Source of the DNA: ATZT02 sp046046315
Lineage (GTDB): Bacteria > Actinomycetota > Actinomycetes > S36-B12 > UBA5976
Assembly: GCA_046046315.1 (NCBI GenBank)
Contig: JBJOKB010000001.1
Location: 1 to 5,099 of the forward strand
Length of the DNA stretch: 5,099 nt
Reading direction: 5' to 3'
Positions 1 to 5,099 of the stretch are shown here, piece after piece. Both the position numbers and the translations under genes were made by a program. Each line of letters begins with the position of its first letter. Position 1 is the stretch's first letter. The notes beneath the pieces were generated by a model. That model was not told where the DNA came from, made no database searches, and saw only the letters and a list, made by a program, of their open reading frames with translations.

Positions 1-314
1 CCACAGCTTTGGTTTTAACTGGGGGATTAGCTGCGTTAGTTTCATTCTTCTTACTTTTTACACAAAATCGCCTTGGTTACCAACCCGAAGATAATGAACA
101 AGGAGAACAAAACGAAGCTCCCGCTGATTATGGTTTTTATTCACCTCACTCTTGGTGGCCGATGATCGTTGCTGCTGCAACTGCCCTTACATTTTTAGGT
201 TTAATTTTTGCTGTATGGATCATGTTGTTAGGTCTTGGATTAGTCCTGTTTTCGGTGTGGGGCTGGTTATTTGAATATTGGAAATTCGAAAGAGTTGAAC
301 CAATAAGACACTAG
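1..314 (+). CDS. ctaF: Cytochrome c oxidase subunit IV, actinobacterial type (CtaF), 5'-truncated
   Basis: This is the C-terminal 103 residues of a small membrane subunit of the aa3-type cytochrome c oxidase, a terminal oxidase of the respiratory chain in the cytoplasmic membrane. The reading frame is open to the left edge (first whole codon at 3), so the start lies outside the window. What shows the family is the layout: a membrane segment at visible residues 2-22, a polar loop containing PED and the family's hallmark block GFYSPHSWWP (44-53), then a hydrophobic stretch at 54-90 long enough for two membrane segments, ending in WLFEYWKFE. The family is usually about 130-140 residues, so roughly the first 30 are missing. 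CtaF normally follows ctaC and ctaD, which I expect just upstream. Nothing looks broken. The identification rests on motif recall and is fairly secure. Confidence 0.88.
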   Translation, partial: TALVLTGGLAALVSFFLLFTQNRLGYQPEDNEQGEQNEAPADYGFYSPHSWWPMIVAAATALTFLGLIFAVWIMLLGLGLVLFSVWGWLFEYWKFERVEPIRH

Positions 315-324
315 AAAAAAGTGC

Positions 325-346
325 CTTTGTGCCAAGTCGCACAAAG
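325..346 (+). terminator. Terminator-like hairpin after ctaF
   Basis: A perfect 8-base-pair stem (CTTTGTGC at 325-332 with GCACAAAG at 339-346) encloses the 6-base loop CAAGTC. It begins 10 bases after the ctaF stop codon and is followed by TTTCCTC, a weak pyrimidine tract rather than a clean T run. An A run (315-320) on the other side would give a T tract on the opposite strand, but no - strand gene reads into it. Its place directly after the last cox gene suggests transcription termination. The weak T tract keeps confidence moderate. Confidence 0.5.
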
Positions 347-403
347 TTTCCTCACAAGTTCGTAAAAAATGTCCAAAAAAAATCGTGAAATCTCTTTCAT
401 TTG

Positions 404-434
404 TTCACAATCATCGGGTATGAATACCTACTAA
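404..434 (+). promoter_or_regulatory. Tentative promoter for the permease gene
   Basis: TTCACA (404-409) matches the -35 consensus TTGACA at five of six positions. A weak -10-like TACTAA lies at 429-434, with a 19-base spacer, longer than the ideal 17. An alternative -10-like TATGAAT at 419-425 is too close to that -35. A promoter must lie somewhere between the ctaF hairpin and the permease start if the hairpin terminates, but these boxes are only a guess. Confidence 0.25.
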
Positions 435-464
435 GCGCGTAGTCGTGATGGTCATGGCTGCTCT

Positions 465-472
465 GGGAGGTG
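465..472 (+). promoter_or_regulatory. Strong ribosome binding site that fixes the permease start
   Basis: GGGAGGTG at 465-472 is nearly the full complement of the 16S rRNA 3' end. It sits 6 bases before the ATG at 479. An in-frame GTG at 470-472 overlaps this site, so it cannot use it for initiation. The ATG at 479 is therefore preferred. Confidence 0.8.
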
Positions 473-478
473 CGCTAC

Positions 479-1987
479 ATGGCTGTAAATAAAGCACAGC
501 ATGCCGAAGATGCGAAGCGTCTGGCAGAACTGGGTTACAAACAGCAATTCGAACGTAAGTGGAGTGGATTCTCAAACTTCGCCGTTTCGTTCTCAATTAT
601 TTCAATTTTGTCTGGATGTTTCACAACATTTAGCCAAGCATGGAATAACGGTGGACCAATTGCAATTTCAATTGGTTGGCCGATCATTGCATCATTAATT
701 TTGATCATCGGTTTTTGTATGGCTGAATTAGTTTCGGCCATGCCAACAGCTGGTGGTATTTACTACTGGTCTTTCAAGTTAGGTAAACCAGTTCATGGTT
801 GGCTAACTGGATGGCTAAATCTTGTTGGTTTGATTGCTGTTATTGCAGGTGTGGATTATGGTTTTGCAACATTTTTCACATTCACTGTCAGCTTGTTCAA
901 TCCAGCATGGAGCATTGAAAACTTAGGACTAGTTTTCATTGTGTTCTTGGTTACAGTTATTACACACGTAATCATTAACGTCTTTGGTGCAAAAATTATT
1001 CACTGGATGCAAAATATTAACGTTTACTGGCACGTAGTCGGTGTGGCAGCAATCGTTCTAATCTTGCTTTTTGTTCCAGAACAACATCAATCATTAGAGT
1101 GGATGTTTACTACCCAAATCAATAACAGCGGTTGGACAAATTATTGGTTCTACGTGTTGCCACTTGGCTTCTTGTTAACCCAATACACAATCACTGGTTT
1201 TGATGCTTCAGCTCACGTTTCTGAAGAAACAAGTGGAGCCGCAGTTACTGCAGCAAAAGGTATCTGGCGCTCAATTTTTTATTCAGGAATCGGTGGATGG
1301 ATCTTGTTGCTCTCAATGCTTTATGCAGCAACAAATGTTGATGAAATTAACAAGAACTTTGGTTTTTCACCAGTAGTTCTTCTAACTTCATTGCCAGAAG
1401 GTTTCGCGGTGACCATTTTGGTTATCTCATGTGTTGGTCAATATCTATGCGGTATGTCTTGCGTAACTGCAGCATCTCGTATGTTGTTTGCCTTCTCACG
1501 TGATGGAGCTGTTCCAGGAAGTAAATGGTTGAAGAAGGTTGATAGCAATAAAAACCCTTCAAACGCAGCAGTTGGTGCAGCATTAGGAGCAATCGTGCTA
1601 ACTCTTCCAGCACTTTATGCACCTGAAGGAACAGTTGTTCCAGTTGCATTCTTTGCTGTTACTTCAGTGACAGTAATTGGTTTGTTCGTCTCATTTGCAA
1701 TTCCAATTTTCTTACGTTGGAGAATGGGCGACAAGTTCAAACAAGGTCCATGGAATCTAGGTAACAAATGGAAATGGATGGCACCAGTTGCAGTTCTAGA
1801 AATTGCAATTATTTCTATCTACTTCATGTTGCCAACTACACCAGCAGGTATGCCAGGTAATGAAAACTTCACCTGGTTGGCCTTCCAATATTCACCAATT
1901 GCGATGTTGATTGTTATCGGCGGAGCAATGATCTGGTGGTATGCAGGTGCACGCAAATGGTTTAAAGGTCCAAAGTCTGATCTCTAA
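479..1987 (+). CDS. APC-superfamily amino acid/choline-type permease
   Basis: A 502-residue integral membrane transporter of the amino acid-polyamine-organocation superfamily, most like the amino acid/choline transporter branch that holds GABA and choline permeases. Visible signatures, in order, are the cytoplasmic lead-in LAELGYKQQFERKWSGFSNF (15-34), SFSIISILSG (37-46), AELVSAMPTAGGIYYW (82-97), GFDASAHVSEET (240-251) and SRDGAVPGS (340-348). About 12 membrane segments can be placed near 35-52, 62-87, 112-138, 149-169, 183-199, 223-241, 265-285, 308-337, 364-381, 388-411, 433-452 and 470-489. Length and topology are normal for the family, and it ends in a basic tail (WFKGPK). It probably imports an amino acid, GABA, choline or a similar amine with a proton or sodium ion; the exact substrate cannot be read from the sequence. 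It is flanked by a hairpin on each side, so it is likely a single-gene unit. Seven of its eight Arg codons are CGT/CGC and I see no ATA, which hints at high expression. Confidence 0.9.
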   Translation: MAVNKAQHAEDAKRLAELGYKQQFERKWSGFSNFAVSFSIISILSGCFTTFSQAWNNGGPIAISIGWPIIASLILIIGFCMAELVSAMPTAGGIYYWSFKLGKPVHGWLTGWLNLVGLIAVIAGVDYGFATFFTFTVSLFNPAWSIENLGLVFIVFLVTVITHVIINVFGAKIIHWMQNINVYWHVVGVAAIVLILLFVPEQHQSLEWMFTTQINNSGWTNYWFYVLPLGFLLTQYTITGFDASAHVSEETSGAAVTAAKGIWRSIFYSGIGGWILLLSMLYAATNVDEINKNFGFSPVVLLTSLPEGFAVTILVISCVGQYLCGMSCVTAASRMLFAFSRDGAVPGSKWLKKVDSNKNPSNAAVGAALGAIVLTLPALYAPEGTVVPVAFFAVTSVTVIGLFVSFAIPIFLRWRMGDKFKQGPWNLGNKWKWMAPVAVLEIAIISIYFMLPTTPAGMPGNENFTWLAFQYSPIAMLIVIGGAMIWWYAGARKWFKGPKSDL

Positions 1988-2003
1988 ATCATAAGTAGTT
2001 ATT

Positions 2004-2050
2004 AATTAATGGGTTTGCTCTAGTTTTTCTAGGGCAAACCCATTAGTTTT
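2004..2050 (+). terminator. Strong intrinsic terminator after the permease
   Basis: A long hairpin with TTTTT loop (2024-2028) and a stem pairing 2007-2023 with 2029-2045. All 17 pairs form, one of them (2019 with 2033) a T-G wobble. Three weaker pairs extend the base (2004-2006 with 2046-2048). The core arms are GGGTTTGC and GCAAACCC. The right arm runs into TTTT (2047-2050). It lies 16 bases after the permease stop and 24 bases before the next start, and should end the permease transcript efficiently. Confidence 0.85.
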
Positions 2051-2055
2051 AGGAT
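2050..2055 (+). promoter_or_regulatory. Possible -10 element for the SDR-malic enzyme unit
   Basis: TAGGAT fits the actinobacterial -10 pattern TAnnnT and lies 19 bases before the SDR start, directly after the terminator. Any -35 would fall inside the terminator hairpin and none is recognisable. The call rests mainly on the need for a promoter between the terminator and the SDR gene. Confidence 0.3.
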
Positions 2056-2074
2056 TAAAAAACAAAGGAAAATC

Positions 2075-2839
2075 ATGGGTCGCGTTCAAGATAAAGCTTG
2101 TGTTGTTACAGGTGCTGGATCAGGCATTGGCAAAGCAACTGCGCTTCGATTAGCTGAAGAAGGTGGCAAAGTTGCTGTTTCTGATATCAATCTTGAAAGT
2201 GCTCAAAAAGTAGCCGATGAAATTACAAAGTCAGGTGGTACAGCAATTGCCCATAAAACAGATGTGTCAGATTACAAACAATGCGAAGATTTAATTGAAG
2301 CTTGTGTTAAAGAATTTGGCACCGTACATGTTGTTGTAAATAGTGCCGGAGTAAATATTCCTGGAGTTTTCCACGAAGTTTCCAATGAAATTATTGACAA
2401 AACTTTAAACGTAAATCTGAAGGGTTCTATGTATACATGTAGAGCTGCTATTCCACATATGTTGAAACACAAGAATGGGTCATTAGTAAATATTTCAAGT
2501 GTGAATGGCATAGTTTCAGAACCATTCTTAACTGTTTATTCAGCATCCAAAGGTGGCGTGGTGATGTTAACCAAAGGAATCGCTCTTGATTACGCAAAAT
2601 TAGGAATCAGGTGCAATGCAATTTGTCCTGGATGGGTAGATACTCCAATTAATTATGCTCACGCTGAAATGATGGGTGGTTTGGAAAAAATTTACAAAGA
2701 AATCGGAAACTTCCAACCAATTGGCAGACCTGGAGAACCAATTGAAATAGCTCACCTTGCTTTATTTTTAGCAAGTGATGAAGCATCATTTATTACAGGT
2801 TCAATTGTCTCTGCTGATGGTGGGATGACTGCTCAGTAG
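2075..2839 (+). CDS. Short-chain dehydrogenase/reductase (classical SDR)
   Basis: A complete 254-residue NAD(P)-dependent oxidoreductase of the classical SDR family, with the usual length. Its Rossmann fold carries TGAGSGIG (12-19) for the cofactor, an acidic D37 at the end of the second strand that in this family favours NAD over NADP, DV at 63-64, and NSAG (89-92). The catalytic set is complete: Asn in LNVNLKG (N114 by position), S142, Y155 and K159 in YSASK, then the CPGWVDTP loop (184-191). The end has TGSIVSADGG (241-250), as in family members that form tetramers. AAAGGA at 2064-2069 gives a good ribosome binding site 5 bases before the ATG. The substrate is unknown: glucose dehydrogenase-like, 3-oxoacyl-ACP reductase-like and other sugar or alcohol dehydrogenases share this architecture, and D37 makes a NAD-linked catabolic role somewhat more likely. 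The malic enzyme starts 10 bases later, implying one transcript. Confidence 0.93.
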   Translation: MGRVQDKACVVTGAGSGIGKATALRLAEEGGKVAVSDINLESAQKVADEITKSGGTAIAHKTDVSDYKQCEDLIEACVKEFGTVHVVVNSAGVNIPGVFHEVSNEIIDKTLNVNLKGSMYTCRAAIPHMLKHKNGSLVNISSVNGIVSEPFLTVYSASKGGVVMLTKGIALDYAKLGIRCNAICPGWVDTPINYAHAEMMGGLEKIYKEIGNFQPIGRPGEPIEIAHLALFLASDEASFITGSIVSADGGMTAQ

Positions 2840-2849
2840 ACTTACAAAC

Positions 2850-4229
2850 ATGTCAACACCATCACCTGGATATGCGGTAACAATTCGTGTTGAGCTTTCT
2901 GCCTCCGCTGATTCCACAGGTGGATTAACAGCTGCAGTTTCAAATGCGGGTGCTTCACTAACAGCGCTTGATGTTGTGGAATCAACTCACGATTCAATTG
3001 TTGTAGACGTAACTTGTAATGCAACCGATGAAGATCACGCAAAAAGAATCACTGACAGTATTTCAAAACTTGAAGGCGCCAAAGTTAAGAAAGTTTCAGA
3101 TAGAACTTTTTTAATACATTTGGGTGGAAAACTTGAAGTTAATTCTAAAGTTCCATTAAAAACTAGAGATGATCTTTCTCGCGCATACACACCGGGCGTA
3201 GCCCGCATCTCACAAGCAATTGCAGATGACCCAACAAATTTGCGAAGACTAACTATCAAAAGAAATACAGTTGCCGTGGTAACCGATGGCTCAGCAGTTT
3301 TAGGTCTTGGCAATTTAGGTGCAGCAGCAGCACTGCCAGTTATGGAAGGAAAAGCAGCACTATTTAAAAGATTTGCAGATATTGATGCCTGGCCAGTTTG
3401 TATTGATTCTCAAGATGTAGATGAAATTGTTAGAACAGTGCAATTAATAGCTCCGGTTTATGGAGGAATCAACCTCGAAGATATTTCTGCGCCAAGATGC
3501 TTTGAAGTCGAAGCTCGTTTGAGAGAATTGTTAGATATTCCGGTATTTCATGATGATCAACACGGAACTGCAATCGTGGTTCTAGCGGCCCTAACTAATG
3601 CTTTAAGAGTTGTTGGTAAAAAGATTGATTCAATTAAAGTTGTAATGACTGGGGCGGGAGCAGCTGGAACTGCAATTGCCAGATTGCTTATAAGAAGTGG
3701 GCTTAAAGACCTAATTGTTTTTAATCATTCAGGCCCTATTCATAAAGGATCTGAAGCAGCAGGAGATTCACAATGGTTAGTGGACAACACCAATAAAAAT
3801 AATTTTGAGGGAAGTATTGGTCAAGCACTTGTTGGAGCTGATGTATTTATTGGAGTAAGCGCTCCAGATATTTTGACTGAATCTGACATTAAGCAAATGG
3901 CATCAAAGTCAATAGTTTTTGCCCTGGCCAATCCAAATCCTGAAATCGATCCCATGATTGCCCGCAAATATGCCGCCGTTGTAGCAACTGGGCGAAGTGA
4001 TTATCCAAATCAAATTAATAACGTCTTGGCATTCCCTGGAATATTTAGAGGGTTACTAGATTCTCAAGCAAAGAATGTCACTGACGAAGTTTTAGTTGCA
4101 GCAGCAAAAGCGATTGCAGATCGAGTTAACAGTGACCAATTAAATGCTTCGTTTATTGTGCCAAGTGTTTTTGATCCAGCAGTTGCACCAGCTGTAGCTC
4201 AAGCTGTTCGCGCAACTTTAGGCAAATAG
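2850..4229 (+). CDS. Malic enzyme with N-terminal ACT domain
   Basis: A 459-residue cytoplasmic enzyme that oxidatively decarboxylates malate to pyruvate and CO2 using NAD or NADP. Residues about 8-85 look like an ACT domain (alternating strands and helices, ending before RTFLIHLGGKLEV), normally a small-molecule sensing module, so allosteric control is likely. The catalytic part follows with AYTPGV (112-117; Y113 the proton donor/acceptor), TDGSAVLGLGNLG (145-157), EGKA (166-169; K168 catalytic), metal ligands in NLED (208-211) and FHDDQHGT (233-240), the cofactor loop GAGAAG (268-273), ANPNPE (360-365) and NNVLAFPG (390-397). All core residues are present and the size fits short bacterial malic enzymes plus the ACT extension. 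An oddity is FNHSG (291-295), where relatives usually have Asp followed by a basic or polar residue and Gly. No clear ribosome binding site precedes the ATG, so translation is probably coupled to the SDR gene 10 bases upstream. Thirteen of 22 Arg codons are AGA, unlike the permease. Confidence 0.93.
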   Translation: MSTPSPGYAVTIRVELSASADSTGGLTAAVSNAGASLTALDVVESTHDSIVVDVTCNATDEDHAKRITDSISKLEGAKVKKVSDRTFLIHLGGKLEVNSKVPLKTRDDLSRAYTPGVARISQAIADDPTNLRRLTIKRNTVAVVTDGSAVLGLGNLGAAAALPVMEGKAALFKRFADIDAWPVCIDSQDVDEIVRTVQLIAPVYGGINLEDISAPRCFEVEARLRELLDIPVFHDDQHGTAIVVLAALTNALRVVGKKIDSIKVVMTGAGAAGTAIARLLIRSGLKDLIVFNHSGPIHKGSEAAGDSQWLVDNTNKNNFEGSIGQALVGADVFIGVSAPDILTESDIKQMASKSIVFALANPNPEIDPMIARKYAAVVATGRSDYPNQINNVLAFPGIFRGLLDSQAKNVTDEVLVAAAKAIADRVNSDQLNASFIVPSVFDPAVAPAVAQAVRATLGK

Positions 4230-4233
4230 TTAT

Positions 4234-5099
4234 TTAAACAACGCTTGGTTGTGGATTTCCTGACTCTTTGATGGCTTGTCGGATATTCACTCTTAAAAGC
4301 AATAAACCACCAACAATAAAGAATGCAATTATTAACAACACACTTTGACGATAAGAGCCTGTTAGACCAAAAGCAACACCAAAAGCAAAAGTTCCCAACC
4401 AGCTTGTACCACGTTCACTTACTTCATAAAACGAAAAGTATTGCGCTTCTTGTGATCTTGGAATTACTTGGGAATAAAGAGATCTAGATAAGGCTTGACT
4501 TCCACCTAAAACAAATCCAATTCCAGCAGCAATTGCTAAGTATGGATTTTGCTTCCCTGCAGGTACACCGTAGGTAATGATGACCATTATTGTCCAAATG
4601 ACAAGTGTTAATAACACAACTTTCTTAGCTCCAAATTTGTTTGAAAGTCTACCTAAGAGAAGCGCTCCAGATAACGCTGTAATTTGCACAATTAAAATTG
4701 CAAACACAAGAGAAATTTCAGTAAGTTTCAATTCCAAAATCGCATAAGTACCTGAAATTGCAATGACAGTTTGGATACCATCGTTATAAAATAAGTAAGC
4801 AATTAAAAACTTTAAAGTTTCTGGATATTTTCTAACTTCTTTTAAAGTTGTTCTTATTTCCTTAAATCCAACTGTTAATGCTTCAGAACCAACCACTCCA
4901 ACATTTCTATTAAGAGTCCTTAATCCTCTTACGGTGACAATGGTAAAAATTGCCCACCAAATACCTGCAGACATTAAGGAAATGCGCACAGCTTCACCTT
5001 GGGTGACACCGAAAGATTCATAACCTGCGTATAAAACAAGATTTAGTAATAAAAGTAATCCACCACCTGCATATCCAAACGCCCAACCTCGAGAAGAAA
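4234..5099 (-). CDS. UMF1-family (Atg22-like) MFS transporter, N-terminus off the window
   Basis: The C-terminal 287 residues of a major facilitator superfamily transporter of the UMF1 type, related to fungal vacuolar effluxer Atg22. The frame is open to the right edge (first whole codon at 5097-5095), so the gene continues beyond it. The family is commonly a little over 400 residues, so about a third is missing. Recognisable blocks in visible numbering are SSRGWAFGYAGGG (1-13), FLYNDGIQ-like FYNDGIQ (103-109), GRLSNKFGAKK (149-159, the MFS loop motif), GGSQALSRS (198-206) and YEVSERGTSWLG (225-235 region). Several membrane segments follow one another, near 7-25, 40-56, 95-115, 126-149, 160-178, 185-205, 232-246 and 252-269. 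Atg22 exports amino acids from the vacuole; the bacterial substrate is not established and should not be assumed. It converges on the malic enzyme with a 4-base gap. The in-frame GTG at 4987-4989 lies inside conserved sequence and is not the true start. Confidence 0.88.
   Translation of the reverse strand, partial: SSRGWAFGYAGGGLLLLLNLVLYAGYESFGVTQGEAVRISLMSAGIWWAIFTIVTVRGLRTLNRNVGVVGSEALTVGFKEIRTTLKEVRKYPETLKFLIAYLFYNDGIQTVIAISGTYAILELKLTEISLVFAILIVQITALSGALLLGRLSNKFGAKKVVLLTLVIWTIMVIITYGVPAGKQNPYLAIAAGIGFVLGGSQALSRSLYSQVIPRSQEAQYFSFYEVSERGTSWLGTFAFGVAFGLTGSYRQSVLLIIAFFIVGGLLLLRVNIRQAIKESGNPQPSVV

Noticed and set aside
9..11. TTG at 9 as a start of the ctaF fragment
   Set aside because: The frame is open upstream to the window edge and the TTG lies within a membrane segment of a family that normally has about 30 more residues.
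419..425. TATGAAT as a -10 box for the permease
   Set aside because: The nearest good -35-like TTCACA (404-409) is only 9 bases upstream, and no good -35 lies at 16-18 bases.
470..478. GTG at 470 as the start of the permease, adding three residues
   Set aside because: The GTG is part of the ribosome binding site GGGAGGTG, which is correctly spaced for the ATG at 479; nothing upstream would serve the GTG.
439..478. A known riboswitch in the permease leader
   Set aside because: The leader is short and I recognise no conserved riboswitch core; only a small hairpin is visible.
411..741. Antisense frames (411-596 and 535-741) and an alternative + frame (501-698) over the permease start
   Set aside because: They lie in other frames of a well-supported gene and show no family motifs or supporting ribosome binding sites.
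1422..3313. Antisense frames at 1422-1649, 2272-2511, 2842-3042 and 3035-3313
   Set aside because: Each lies opposite the permease, SDR or malic enzyme coding sequence and has no recognisable protein character; they are shadow frames.
4238..4252. Hairpin ACAAC-gcttg-GTTGT at the end of the - strand transporter as a terminator
   Set aside because: The stem is only 5 pairs and AT-rich, lies inside the coding sequence, and is followed on the - strand by TTTAAATAA rather than a T run.
4987..4989. GTG at 4989 as the start of the - strand transporter
   Set aside because: The frame continues upstream to the window edge with conserved family sequence, including SSRGWAFGYAGGG.

Overview
The window comes from an AT-rich bacterium that is most likely an actinobacterium. 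The best lineage marker is the first gene, the actinobacterial-type cytochrome c oxidase subunit IV (CtaF). The ACT-domain malic enzyme and the UMF1-type transporter also fit actinobacterial relatives. The A/T-heavy codon choice and short intergenic gaps suggest a streamlined low-GC actinobacterium, such as the freshwater Nanopelagicales (acI) group. That placement is inference and was not tested by a search.

Layout: (1) 1-314, the 3' part of ctaF on the + strand, followed by a small terminator-like hairpin. (2) 315-478, a 164-base intergenic region with possible control elements, ending in a near-ideal ribosome binding site. (3) 479-1987, a 12-segment APC-superfamily amino acid/choline-type permease, followed by a long terminator hairpin. 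(4) 2075-2839 and 2850-4229, a short-chain dehydrogenase/reductase (SDR) and an ACT-domain malic enzyme, 10 bases apart and probably co-transcribed. (5) 4234-5099, on the - strand and converging on the malic enzyme with a 4-base gap, the C-terminal two thirds of a UMF1/Atg22-like major facilitator transporter that runs off the right edge. No gene-free stretch exceeds 300 bases. I see no RNA gene, mobile element, CRISPR array or long repeat.

Functionally this is mostly housekeeping and nutrient handling: respiration (CtaF), uptake of an amine or amino acid (permease), a dehydrogenation of unknown substrate (SDR) and malate-to-pyruvate conversion (malic enzyme). The strong terminator at 2004-2050 argues that the permease is a separate transcription unit from the SDR-malic enzyme pair, so a shared pathway is possible but not shown. 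The permease has a strong ribosome binding site and clearly different Arg and Ile codon choices from the malic enzyme, as expected for a highly expressed uptake gene.

I do not see a convincing undescribed system. The points most worth a second look are the leader of the permease gene, the SDR-malic enzyme pairing, and an Asn where malic enzymes usually carry an Asp at the cofactor-binding site.
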